From positions 62,001 to 126,000 of the forward strand of contig NZ_VORA01000004.1 in the NCBI RefSeq assembly GCF_008477545.1: a DNA stretch of 64,000 nt, written 5' to 3'. A program made the translations under genes and the position numbers. The notes beneath the pieces were generated by a model. That model ran no database searches. It had not been told where the DNA came from and worked only from the letters and a program-made list of their open reading frames with translations. The number at the start of each line of letters is the position of its first letter. The stretch's first letter is position 1. This document shows, piece by piece, positions 37,782 to 46,096 of the stretch. This DNA comes from Roseibium aestuarii. Its GTDB lineage: Bacteria > Pseudomonadota > Alphaproteobacteria > Rhizobiales > Stappiaceae.

Positions 37782-38642
37782 ATGCTTGCATCCGTTGAGA
37801 CGAACCAGCGCACTGATCGCGAGTTCCGGTTCGAGAAAAGTGATTTCGATTATCTGGCCGATCTGGTCCGCCGCAACACCGGCATCGTGCTGGCCGACCA
37901 CAAGCAGGACATGGTCTATTCCCGCCTTGTCCGTCGCCTGCGCGAACTCGGCCTGAGCACCTTCAAGTCCTATTGCGAGCTGCTGGAAAAGCCCGGTGGC
38001 TCGGCGGAACTGGGCAAGCTCATCAATGCCATCACGACGAACCTGACCCGTTTCTTCCGGGAGGGACATCACTTCGAGCATCTGGCGCAGACGACCCGCG
38101 CGCATCTGGCAAAGACCCGTGGCCGCAGCCGCTTCCGCATCTGGTCGGCGGGCTGCTCCTCCGGCGAGGAACCCTATTCCATCGCCATGACCATGGGTGA
38201 GCATTGCGAGGCCCTGCGCTATCACGACTTCCGCATTCTCGCGAGCGACCTCGACACGGATATGGTCGCCCGCGGATCGGCCGGCCGTTACATGCTCAAG
38301 GATGCGGACGGGCTCAGCAAGGGACAGGTCACGCGCTGGACGACGCCTGTGCGCGGCACCGGCGAGATCCAGATGAAGCCCGCCCTGCGGGAGATGATCG
38401 TCTTCAAGCAGCTCAACCTGCTCGGCCCCTGGCCCATGCGCGGCAAGTTCAACGTGATCTTCTGCCGCAACGTGATGATCTATTTCGACGGTCCGACCAA
38501 GGCGCGCCTGCTGGAGCGCTATCACGACGCCCTCGTGCCCGGTGGCTGGCTCTACATCGGCCACTCCGAGACAATTCTGGAGCAGCGACACCTGTTCGAG
38601 CCCATGGGCAAGACGATCTACCGGAAGGCGGGGCCATGCTGA
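37782..38642 (+). CDS. cheR: Chemoreceptor glutamate methyltransferase CheR
   Basis: The 286-residue enzyme has the CheR N-terminal helical domain (about 15-80) and an SAM-binding domain with IWSAGCSSGEEPYSIAM (motif I), LASDLDTDMVARG, NVIFCRNVMIYFD and LYIGHSE. It methylates receptor glutamates in adaptation. The beta-subdomain between the SAM motifs could bind the WxxF peptide of the receptor encoded just upstream. Its stop overlaps the cheD start by 7 bases. Confidence 0.95.
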   Translation: MLASVETNQRTDREFRFEKSDFDYLADLVRRNTGIVLADHKQDMVYSRLVRRLRELGLSTFKSYCELLEKPGGSAELGKLINAITTNLTRFFREGHHFEHLAQTTRAHLAKTRGRSRFRIWSAGCSSGEEPYSIAMTMGEHCEALRYHDFRILASDLDTDMVARGSAGRYMLKDADGLSKGQVTRWTTPVRGTGEIQMKPALREMIVFKQLNLLGPWPMRGKFNVIFCRNVMIYFDGPTKARLLERYHDALVPGGWLYIGHSETILEQRHLFEPMGKTIYRKAGPC

Positions 38643-39259
38643 TGCCGGTACCTGACGGTTTGACCGGACCTGCTGATGACACGGCCTCCTTCCGGCTGGA
38701 GCAGGTCGACATTTCCCGGCGCGTGCGCGTTCTGCCGGGGGAAAGCCGGTCCGTCTTGCGGCCGGATCTCGTGCTCATGACCGTGCTTGGCTCCTGTGTC
38801 TCCGCCTGCATTCGCGATCCGCGCACAGGCTTCGGCGGCATGAACCACTTCATGCTGCCCTTCAGCGAGACCGGCACCTGGAACGGCGAGGAAGCCGCCA
38901 TGCGCTACGGTAACTATGCGATGGAGGCGCTCATCAACGAGGTGCTCAAGTCGGGATGCCGCCGCGAGGATCTGGAGATCAAGGCCTTCGGTGGCGCCGA
39001 TCTGGGCTTCCACCAGTCGGGCGTCGGCCGCAAGAACGTCGCGTTTCTGATCGGCTACCTGAACTCGGAAGGCTTGCGCCTTGCGGCCCATGACTTTGGT
39101 GGCAACCAGGGACGGAGGGTCTTCTATCGGCCCGCCACGGGCCAGGTGCGCCAGAACTACATTCGCACCACCCCGAAGGATGCCGTGCTGCGGGAGGAGC
39201 AGAAATACGCCCGCACCCTCGAAACCCGGCCGCTCGACGGCACCATCGAGCTGTTCTGA
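38636..39259 (+). CDS. cheD: Chemoreceptor glutamine deamidase CheD
   Basis: The 207-residue protein has the CheD core with the catalytic Cys in LGSCVSACIRDPRTGFGGMNHFMLP (about residues 51-75). The catalytic His is in this NHFMLP segment, with Thr in the VLMTVLGSC strand before it. The later FGGADL and VGRKNVAF blocks complete the fold. It deamidates Gln to Glu on receptors. The C-terminus is DGTIELF, a tail also found on the MCP-hairpin protein encoded two genes downstream. The start 38636 has GGAAGG 7 bases upstream; 38642 (TGATG overlap) is an alternative. Confidence 0.94.
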   Translation: MLMPVPDGLTGPADDTASFRLEQVDISRRVRVLPGESRSVLRPDLVLMTVLGSCVSACIRDPRTGFGGMNHFMLPFSETGTWNGEEAAMRYGNYAMEALINEVLKSGCRREDLEIKAFGGADLGFHQSGVGRKNVAFLIGYLNSEGLRLAAHDFGGNQGRRVFYRPATGQVRQNYIRTTPKDAVLREEQKYARTLETRPLDGTIELF

Positions 39260-39271
39260 GGAGATCGCGCC

Positions 39272-40336
39272 ATGTCCCGTCGCATTCGTGTCCTGATCGT
39301 CGATGACAGCGCCCTGGTCCGGCAGATGCTGACGGAGATGCTGTCAGCGGACCCGGAGGTGGAGGTGATCGGCTCGGCCTCCGATCCGCTCTTCGCCCGC
39401 ACCATGATCAAGGAACTCAATCCGGACGTGCTGACCCTGGATGTTGAAATGCCGCGCATGGACGGGCTGAACTTTCTGGAGAAGATCATGACCCTGCGGC
39501 CCATGCCGGTGGTCATGGTGTCCTCCCTGACCCAGAAGGGCGCCGAAGCCGCTCTGCGCGCCATGGAGCTGGGCGCCGTGGATATCGTGGCGAAACCCAC
39601 CATCGGGCTGCGCGATTCCTTTCCGCTCCTGCAGGCCGAGCTGCTGGCCAAGATCAAGGCGGCAGCCGGTGCCCGCGTCCGCTCCCGCGAGCGCGCGGCC
39701 GAGGTGGCGCGGCCTGCGAGTTTCAGCGGCCACTACAAGACGACGGAATGCATCATTTGCATCGGCGCCTCGACCGGCGGCGTGGAAGCGCTGGCCGACG
39801 TGCTGCGCCTGATGCCGGGTGACGCCCCGGCCATCGCCATCACCCAGCACATGCCGGCGTCCTTCACGGCGAAATTCGCCTCCCGCCTCGACAGTATCTG
39901 CGCCGTGCGCATTGCCGAGGCGCGCGGCGGCGAACGCATGCTGCCGGGCCATGCCTATCTGGCGCCGGGCAACCAGCACCTCACGGTGGAGCGATCCGGC
40001 GCCAATTACGTCTGCCGGGTCGGCGGCACGGATCCGGTTAGTGGCCACTGTCCGTCGGTGGATGTTCTCTTCCACTCGGCCGCACGCAATGTGGGGGTCA
40101 ACGCCGTCGGCGCGATCCTCACAGGCATGGGCCGCGATGGGGCGGAAGGACTGAAGGCCATCCGCCAGGCAGGAGGTGCCACCATCGGTCAGAACGAGGC
40201 GACCTGCGTGGTCTATGGCATGCCGCGCGTCGCCTTCGAACTCGGAGCCGTGGAGCGCCAGGTGCCGCTCGGCGGTGTGGCGCAAGCCATTCTCGAAGCC
40301 TGTGCTGCCAAGGGCAGCCGGGCCGTACGCATATAA
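39272..40336 (+). CDS. cheB: Chemotaxis methylesterase/response regulator CheB
   Basis: The 354-residue protein joins a receiver domain (Asp57 in LTLDVEMPRMDG) by a basic linker (about 125-155) to a CheB methylesterase domain. The catalytic Ser is in CIGASTGGVEAL, His in ITQHMPASFT and Asp in GMGRDGAEGL. It removes receptor methyl groups when phosphorylated by CheA. GAGGAG precedes the ATG, 13 bases after the cheD stop. Confidence 0.96.
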   Translation: MSRRIRVLIVDDSALVRQMLTEMLSADPEVEVIGSASDPLFARTMIKELNPDVLTLDVEMPRMDGLNFLEKIMTLRPMPVVMVSSLTQKGAEAALRAMELGAVDIVAKPTIGLRDSFPLLQAELLAKIKAAAGARVRSRERAAEVARPASFSGHYKTTECIICIGASTGGVEALADVLRLMPGDAPAIAITQHMPASFTAKFASRLDSICAVRIAEARGGERMLPGHAYLAPGNQHLTVERSGANYVCRVGGTDPVSGHCPSVDVLFHSAARNVGVNAVGAILTGMGRDGAEGLKAIRQAGGATIGQNEATCVVYGMPRVAFELGAVERQVPLGGVAQAILEACAAKGSRAVRI

Positions 40337-40357
40337 TCGCGACGCAAGCGTCGCTTC

Positions 40358-41587
40358 ATGGGGGCCGATATGGTGACGAGTAGTCAGGCCGAAGCAGCAA
40401 ATCTGGACGATGTGGACCTGTTCCTCTTCGAGGACGGAGACGATGCGGAGCGTGAGGCGGACCTGCCCGCAGACGAGCCCGGCGGCGATCTGATCGCGGA
40501 CCCCGATCCGGCCGTGGCGGAGGCGGTCGACACCTCGATCGCTGATCTGGCCGCCGAACTCGACGAGCGCTCGCGTCTGATCGAACTCAATGCCGTTCAG
40601 GAAAAGACCCTGCATTTCCTGATGGAGGAGATCAACCACGCCTCCCGCGATGTGGAAGACACGGCCGGAAGTCTTTCCTCCCGCTTCCGCCACATGGCGA
40701 CCTCTGCCCGCGATCTGACGCAGGTCGTCCAGTCCCTTTCGGAGGAAGTGCTCTTCGTGAAGGTCGAGAACGACCGCATCGGCACCCAGACCCTGGCGGA
40801 AGAGCTCATGGCCGGGCTGGAGGATTTCTTCCGGAAGGTGGTTTTCCTGTCATCCCGCGGGGTCAAGATGTCCTACACCCTGGACGACATGTTCAAGGTG
40901 CTCGACAGCATGCAGGAGAGCATTGCCGAGATCGACCGGATCAACAAGCAGACCCATCTGCTCGCCCTCAATGCCAAGATCGAGGCGGCCCGGGCCGGAG
41001 AGGCAGGGCGCGGCTTCAAGGTGGTGGCGGAAGAGGTACGGGCTCTGGCGGCCTCGGTGAACGAGCTCTCCACGGACCTTCGCGAGCACACCACCCAGGT
41101 CACCCAGGGGCTGGAGGGTGGATATGAAATCATCAAGGAAATTGCCACCGTCGATCTTTCGGAGGAGAATATCGACGCGCATTCGCGGCTGAAGCTGATG
41201 ACCCGGAGCTTTATGGCTCAGGGAGAGGCAGTGGAACAGGCGCTCGCGCGCAGTGCGGAAGCAAGCAGACAGGTAGAAGCGGAGATCAACAGCTCCATCG
41301 TGGAGCTGCAGTTCCAGGACCGGCTGAAGCAGCGGCTCGAAGCTGTGAACGATGCCATCGATCGCATGATGACCATCACCCGCGACGCGGCGGCGCTGGA
41401 AGGCACGCCCATCGGCGAACTTGGTCCCGATTTCCAGGCGGCAGTCGCCCGGGAAATTGCAGGGGTCTTCAAGCTCGGAGAACTCCGCGATACCTACCAC
41501 CGCCAGCTTGGCCTCCACGTGGAGGATCGGCCGGAGGCACCTGCAAGCAGCGCTGCCGACGATGACGACGATATCGAATTGTTCTAG
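40358..41587 (+). CDS. Soluble MCP-hairpin protein with CheZ-like DxxxQ motif and acidic IELF tail
   Basis: The 409-residue protein has no membrane segment. After an acidic N-terminus it is almost all helical. Residues about 193-235 match the MCP signalling tip ([20 protein letters not shown], then [10 protein letters not shown]). A later helix, about 312-330, reads [16 protein letters not shown]; Asp321 and Gln325 reproduce the DxxxQ spacing of the catalytic Asp and Gln of CheZ (FQDLTGQ). The chain ends DDDDDIELF, an acidic-hydrophobic tail that recalls the CheY-binding C-terminus of CheZ. I infer a receptor-like scaffold that may also dephosphorylate CheY. ATG 40370 is an alternative start. 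It is probably annotated elsewhere simply as an MCP. Confidence 0.72.
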   Translation: MGADMVTSSQAEAANLDDVDLFLFEDGDDAEREADLPADEPGGDLIADPDPAVAEAVDTSIADLAAELDERSRLIELNAVQEKTLHFLMEEINHASRDVEDTAGSLSSRFRHMATSARDLTQVVQSLSEEVLFVKVENDRIGTQTLAEELMAGLEDFFRKVVFLSSRGVKMSYTLDDMFKVLDSMQESIAEIDRINKQTHLLALNAKIEAARAGEAGRGFKVVAEEVRALAASVNELSTDLREHTTQVTQGLEGGYEIIKEIATVDLSEENIDAHSRLKLMTRSFMAQGEAVEQALARSAEASRQVEAEINSSIVELQFQDRLKQRLEAVNDAIDRMMTITRDAAALEGTPIGELGPDFQAAVAREIAGVFKLGELRDTYHRQLGLHVEDRPEAPASSAADDDDDIELF

Positions 41588-41596
41588 GAGAGCCTG

Positions 41597-41917
41597 ATGG
41601 AATTGCGGACAGAACAGAGCGGCGATCAGTTTACGGCCTGGCTGAGCGGCCAGTTGAAATACCAGGACAATGGCGCCTTCCGGCAGCTGATCGAGCAGAT
41701 CAACGCCGCGCAGGTGCGCAATTGCGTCTTCGATCTGAGCGAGCTGTCCTCCATCGATTCCGCGGGTCTCGGCATGCTGGTGATCGCCTCGGACAATTCG
41801 GAGAACCATGGCTGGAAGATCGAGGTGCGCAACGTTCGCGGCCAGGTACGGAAGATCCTCGACCTTTCCCGGTTCGACAAGATCATGACCGTCGTCCCGC
41901 ATCCTGCCGACGAGTAA
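41597..41917 (+). CDS. STAS-domain anti-sigma-factor antagonist (RsbV-like)
   Basis: The 106-residue single STAS domain has the canonical phosphorylation motif SSIDSAGLGMLVIAS with the target Ser near residue 56. In partner-switching systems such a protein is phosphorylated by an RsbW kinase and dephosphorylated by a PP2C phosphatase; both are encoded by the next two genes. It starts 9 bases after the MCP-hairpin gene. Confidence 0.92.
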   Translation: MELRTEQSGDQFTAWLSGQLKYQDNGAFRQLIEQINAAQVRNCVFDLSELSSIDSAGLGMLVIASDNSENHGWKIEVRNVRGQVRKILDLSRFDKIMTVVPHPADE

Positions 41918-41923
41918 GTGCAC

Positions 41924-43162
41924 ATGATTCCTCCCCTGACCCCGCCAAGTGATCCCCAGGGTCCGCGATCGACCACGCGGCTGGGCGACCTCGGCATTCG
42001 GCGTCTGGGGGACGCGCGCATCCTGGTGGTCGAGGACAGCAGCTTCGCGCGCAAGACGATCAACGCCATTCTCGTGAATTACGGGTTCGAGAACGTGCGT
42101 CTTGCGGCCGATGGGGGGGAAGGGGTGGCCATCGCCTTGCATTGGCGCCCGGAAGTGATCATCACCGATCTCTTCATGCCCGTGAAGACCGGCTTCGACC
42201 TGTGCCGGGAGTTGCGTCAGAACCCGCTTTTCCGGGAGACACCGATCATTGTGCAGACCTCGGCGGACACGCCGGCCCTGCGCGGGGACGTCTTCGAGGC
42301 GGGGGCTTCCGATCTGATCAACAAGCCGCTCAACGCGCGCGAGCTGTACAGCCGGCTGATCGTGCATCTGGAGCGTATCCGCCTGATCGAGAGTCTCAAG
42401 GCCTATCGCACCCAGATGCGCGAGGAGCTGGAGGCTGCCAAGGCGATGCAGATGGAGCTGCTGCCCTCCGATGCCGCCATTGCGCGGCTGGAGCAGGACC
42501 ATCCCGTTCGTTTCGCATGGCACAGCGAGCCCTGCCAGGGGCTGGCAGGGGACATCTGGGACGTGTTTCCCATTGGCCCGGACTGCCTGCGACTGTGGAC
42601 CGCCGACTTCACCGGCCACGGCGTGCGGTCGGCCCTGAATACCTTCCGCCTCAACACCTTCATGCGCACCAGCAGCCAGGAGCCGGACATGGATCCGGCG
42701 CAGTGGCTCAGCGCCTTGAACAGCTTCCTCTGCGAAGTCCTGTCTCCCGGCCATTTCGCGACGGTGCTCTGCTGCGATCTCGACTTTGGCGCAGGGGCTC
42801 TTCGCATCGCCTCGGGCGGTGCGCCGCAGCCAGTCGTCGGGCGGAGCGGCCATCATGCCCTCGTGGATATTTCCGGCATGCCACTGGGCATTTCCCGCCG
42901 CGCCGAGTTCGGGGAGGCCCGGCTTGATTTCGGCCCCGGGGATTGCATGTTGGCCTATTCCGATGCGCTGACCGAAACTCCCAGCGCGGAAGATCCTCTC
43001 TTCACGCCGGAGCGTCTGGTGCAGACCCTCGACGGCTTTTCCGAAGGCCTGACGGGTCGCACCGCGACCCTTGTGCGCCACCTGATCGAAGTCGCGCCCG
43101 ACGGGCTTGAGGATGATCTCACCCTGGTCTTCGCGCAGTGGAGGGACCCCTCGGGTGGCTGA
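41924..43162 (+). CDS. Response regulator with PP2C (SpoIIE/RsbU-type) phosphatase output
   Basis: The 412-residue protein has a receiver domain (about 32-145) with phospho-acceptor Asp82 (IITDLFMPVKTG) and Lys134, a helical linker (about 148-180) and a SpoIIE-type PP2C domain. Metal-binding aspartates are in LAGDIWDVF (Asp210, Asp213), ADFTGHG (Asp228) and the later YSDALTE and DDLTLV motifs. AGDxxD replaces the more usual GGDxxD. Phosphorylation, most simply by CheA, would activate dephosphorylation of STAS substrates. A GTG at 41918 is an alternative start. Its 3' end overlaps the next gene by 8 bases. Confidence 0.92.
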   Translation: MIPPLTPPSDPQGPRSTTRLGDLGIRRLGDARILVVEDSSFARKTINAILVNYGFENVRLAADGGEGVAIALHWRPEVIITDLFMPVKTGFDLCRELRQNPLFRETPIIVQTSADTPALRGDVFEAGASDLINKPLNARELYSRLIVHLERIRLIESLKAYRTQMREELEAAKAMQMELLPSDAAIARLEQDHPVRFAWHSEPCQGLAGDIWDVFPIGPDCLRLWTADFTGHGVRSALNTFRLNTFMRTSSQEPDMDPAQWLSALNSFLCEVLSPGHFATVLCCDLDFGAGALRIASGGAPQPVVGRSGHHALVDISGMPLGISRRAEFGEARLDFGPGDCMLAYSDALTETPSAEDPLFTPERLVQTLDGFSEGLTGRTATLVRHLIEVAPDGLEDDLTLVFAQWRDPSGG

Positions 43163-43754
43163 TCTCGCGGGTTCCCCGAACGTGTTTCCCCCGCTGCTGA
43201 CTCCGGAGGTCGCGGTACCCGCGCCCCGAATCTGGAGCGATGAAGAGCTGCGATCCCGCCTTGCGACGGCGCCGGATCACTTCAGCCTGAATCTGCGCAC
43301 CATGGAAGAGGCGGTTGTCGCCGCCGAGGTGCTCTCCCATCGCTTTGCCGCGCCGGAAACCGCCGAGATGGGTCTCTGGGAACTTCTCGCCAATGCCATC
43401 GAGCATGGCAACCTCGGCATCACCTATGAAGAAAAGACCGTGCTTCTGGGCCGGGACGGACTGCACGCGGAGGTCGCCCAGCGACTGCGCCTGCCGGTCT
43501 TCCGGGACCGGCGCGCGACCCTGACCTTCACCGAGCTCCCGAACCGCTTCGAGGTACTGGTGGCGGATCAGGGGGACGGCTTCGATTTCGCCCGCTACTC
43601 CAAGAGGGATATCGCCTCCCGCAAGCCCCACGGACGTGGCATCGCCATTGCTCGCGACATTGCCTTCGACACCCTGACCTATCGCGGCACCGGCAGCGAG
43701 GTGCTGGCCATCTCCTGGAAGCCGGGTTGCGAGCCCGACGGCTGGGTGATCTGA
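43155..43754 (+). CDS. RsbW-like serine kinase / anti-sigma factor (HATPase_c)
   Basis: The 199-residue protein is a GHKL ATPase with N-box LWELLANAIEHGN (Glu76, Asn80), G1 VADQGDGFDF and G2 PHGRGIAIAR. This is the pattern of RsbW/SpoIIAB kinases that phosphorylate STAS antagonists and often bind a sigma factor. The insert between N-box and G1 (about 90-125) is longer than in RsbW. It starts with GTG at 43155, inside the end of the phosphatase gene, with GGAGGG upstream. No sigma factor gene is nearby, so the bound partner is unknown. Confidence 0.88.
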   Translation: MADLAGSPNVFPPLLTPEVAVPAPRIWSDEELRSRLATAPDHFSLNLRTMEEAVVAAEVLSHRFAAPETAEMGLWELLANAIEHGNLGITYEEKTVLLGRDGLHAEVAQRLRLPVFRDRRATLTFTELPNRFEVLVADQGDGFDFARYSKRDIASRKPHGRGIAIARDIAFDTLTYRGTGSEVLAISWKPGCEPDGWVI

Positions 43755-43759
43755 AGGAT

Positions 43760-43783
43760 CCGGGTCAGCCGTGGCCGACCCGG
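43760..43783 (+). terminator. Bidirectional terminator ending the che operon and the phosphonate operon
   Basis: CCGGGTC...GACCCGG with inner GCC/GGC pairing forms a long stem between the convergent RsbW-like and sulfatase genes. Confidence 0.7.
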
Positions 43784-43805
43784 GTTCCCGTATCCCGCGT
43801 GCTTC

Positions 43806-45317
43806 CTATCGATCCGCGTGATAGGCCCACACCATGCTGTGGCACAGGGTTTCGTCCTGATGACACATGCGCAGGGCCAGCAGTCGCTCCAGCGCTTCGA
43901 GCCGCACATGCAGCGGCACATCCTCCAGAGGGGTCACCGAGGGACGCCCGGAGGCGCCGGGTGTCAGGAACAGGTCCGGCGTTCCCGGAGAATGGACGTA
44001 CTGCCAGTCGTCCGTTCGCAAGCTGATGAGGCTCTTACCCCGGGCGGGCTCTTCGCCAGCCGGAACCTCGCTCGCAACCTCCATGTGGCGGAAGCTGAAT
44101 TCCCACAGGGCGTAATCCCGCCAGTCTGACGGCGTGTCGCCATTCAGGAAGGGACGCAGACTGCGTCCGTCCGGTTGATGCAGGGGCGAAACGTCCAGTA
44201 GGTCGACAAGCGTCGGGAACAGGTCCACGGCCGAGGTGAACCGGTCGATCACCTGGCCCTCGGCCATCCCCGGTCCCCGGATGATGAGGGGAACGTGGTA
44301 GCTCTGCTCCAGATAGCCGCCCTTGCCGAGCATGAAGTGGTCGCCCATCATTTCCGCATGGTCGGAGGTGAGGATCACGAGCGTGTCCCCGGCCATTCCC
44401 GACGCGTCCAGACCTGCCATCAGGCGTCCGATCTGGTCGTCCACTTCCGAAATCATGCCGTAATAGAGCGCTCGCAGCCGCGCTATGTCCCGCCGGTCCA
44501 GATCCCGCACCAGGCCCTCGGCACCCGGGATGTGAGACTTCAGGCCCATGGTCGAGAGCAGGGCCGCCTGAAGCGGATGGGCCAGGGCCTCCTGATCCGG
44601 CGTGGGCGGTCCGGCAAAGGCCGGGCCCTCCTCGGCGTCATACATGCGGTTGTAGGGTTCCGGCACGCAGATCGGCGGATGGGGGCGCAGGAACGAGACA
44701 TGGGCAAACCACGGTGTGCCGGTTTCCTGCTCGCCGAGCCAGGACAGGAACGCGTCCGTCAGGAAGGCCGTTGGCGTCTCGTCGGCGCCATAGACCGTCG
44801 GGTTGCGCGAGATCCGCTCGCCCTCTTCCGGCGCCACGTGATGGATGCGCGCGAGCTGTTCTGACCTGAAGCCGCGCTTGCGCAACCAGCTCAGCCAGGT
44901 CTTGTCATCCTCGAGCAGGAGTTGCCCGGCGACGAACCCCGGCAGGATCCCCTCATAGGTGGTGAGGACCGGATCGGCCGGATGGTGGCAGCGCGGGTCC
45001 GGAGAGGTGTCGGTGTAACCGAAGAGAGTGGGCAGATAGCCTGCCCGGCGTGCGGCCCGCCCAATGTTGTCGAACCGGTCATCGAGCGGCGACCCGTTCC
45101 ACAGCACCCGGTGGTTCATCTGGTAGAGACCGGTATAGAGCGAGGCGCGCGCCGGAGAGCAGGGGGCGGTTGCCGCATGATGGCGGGCAAACCGGCTGCC
45201 GCTGCGGGCGAGCGCATCCGTGTTCGGCGTGCGCACCTGCGGGTGGCCGGCGCTGCTCAGGCAGTCTCCCCGCCACTGGTCGGCGGTGATGAAGAGGATA
45301 TTCGGGCGACGGCTCAT
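43806..45317 (-). CDS. Sulfatase / phosphonate-ester-hydrolase-like enzyme
   Basis: The 503-residue protein belongs to the formylglycine sulfatase branch of the alkaline phosphatase superfamily. RPNILFITADQWRGD supplies metal-binding Asp residues, and CSPARAS has Cys53 as the residue converted to formylglycine (CxPxR). TSDHAEMMGDH gives the second metal cluster. The family includes arylsulfatases, choline sulfatase and phosphonate monoester hydrolases. Because the start overlaps the phnX stop by 4 bases, hydrolysis of a phosphonate monoester feeding the phosphonatase pathway is the best inference. No signal peptide is seen, so it should be cytoplasmic. Confidence 0.88.
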   Translation of the reverse strand: MSRRPNILFITADQWRGDCLSSAGHPQVRTPNTDALARSGSRFARHHAATAPCSPARASLYTGLYQMNHRVLWNGSPLDDRFDNIGRAARRAGYLPTLFGYTDTSPDPRCHHPADPVLTTYEGILPGFVAGQLLLEDDKTWLSWLRKRGFRSEQLARIHHVAPEEGERISRNPTVYGADETPTAFLTDAFLSWLGEQETGTPWFAHVSFLRPHPPICVPEPYNRMYDAEEGPAFAGPPTPDQEALAHPLQAALLSTMGLKSHIPGAEGLVRDLDRRDIARLRALYYGMISEVDDQIGRLMAGLDASGMAGDTLVILTSDHAEMMGDHFMLGKGGYLEQSYHVPLIIRGPGMAEGQVIDRFTSAVDLFPTLVDLLDVSPLHQPDGRSLRPFLNGDTPSDWRDYALWEFSFRHMEVASEVPAGEEPARGKSLISLRTDDWQYVHSPGTPDLFLTPGASGRPSVTPLEDVPLHVRLEALERLLALRMCHQDETLCHSMVWAYHADR

Positions 45318-46096
45318 CGCGCCTCCAGTTTTTCGATCAGGGCGGGCAGGTCGGCCACGGTGTCGATCACGAAATCGGCGCCGGCCGCCTTCAGCTCGGC
45401 TGTTGCCTTCTGGCGCAGCACGTCGATTTCCTCTGCCGACAGGGCCGCAAGCTCCGCCGGGGTCTTGCCCACGGTGTTGCCCGAAAGGGCGACGCCCACG
45501 GTCGGGCACCCTGCAGCCACACCTTCGGCGATGCCGGGCGCCGTGTCATCCACCTTCAGCACGGCAGCGGGCGGATAGACCCCGAGATCCACGAAACACT
45601 GGTACATGCCGAGGGGGCCGGGACGCCCCTCGCTCAGGTCGTCGGCACAGATCAGATTGTCCGGCTCGTAGCCTTGGGCGGCGGCCACCGGCAGAACGCG
45701 CTCCATGATCGAGCGGGTGTAGCCCGTGGTGGATCCGATCTTCATGCCGCGGGCACGCAGCCAGGTCACCAGCTCGGCGGCTCCCGGCACCAGCTCGGCG
45801 AAATCGGCGACGACCTCCTCGTTCATGGGAACGAAGATCTCATAGACCTTGTCCACGTCCGCATCGGTGGGTGCTGCGCCGTAGCGGGCGGTCCACTGGG
45901 CCGCGATGTCCGGATCGTCCATCATGGCCCGGATGTGGTTCCACTTCGGCGCCCCCATGGGGGCACGGGCCTGGGCGATGGTCGCTGTGATGCCAAACCG
46001 TTCGAAGGCCTTCACGAAAACGCCCATCGGGGCGAAGGACCCGAAGTCGATCATGGTTCCGGCCCAGTCGAAGACGACAGCCTTGAAAGTGGTCAT
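45314..46096 (-). CDS. phnX: Phosphonoacetaldehyde hydrolase (phosphonatase)
   Basis: The 260-residue HAD-family enzyme splits phosphonoacetaldehyde to acetaldehyde and phosphate. The nucleophile is Asp10 in VVFDWAGT; the Ala-Gly-Thr variant (DxAGT) is specific to phosphonatase. Lys51 in PMGAPKWNHIRAM is the Schiff-base lysine. Later HAD motifs are STTGYTRSIM and KVDDTAPGIAEG. It is slightly shorter than the usual 265-275 residues but complete. ATGA overlaps link it to both neighbours. No phnW transaminase is in the window, so the aldehyde must come from another enzyme. Confidence 0.96.
   Translation of the reverse strand: MTTFKAVVFDWAGTMIDFGSFAPMGVFVKAFERFGITATIAQARAPMGAPKWNHIRAMMDDPDIAAQWTARYGAAPTDADVDKVYEIFVPMNEEVVADFAELVPGAAELVTWLRARGMKIGSTTGYTRSIMERVLPVAAAQGYEPDNLICADDLSEGRPGPLGMYQCFVDLGVYPPAAVLKVDDTAPGIAEGVAAGCPTVGVALSGNTVGKTPAELAALSAEEIDVLRQKATAELKAAGADFVIDTVADLPALIEKLEAR

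Noticed and set aside
40850..43081. 743-codon open frame on the minus strand
   Set aside because: It lies antisense to the MCP-hairpin, STAS and PP2C genes, all with clear conserved domains. Its translation is low-complexity and matches nothing; it is a high-GC shadow.
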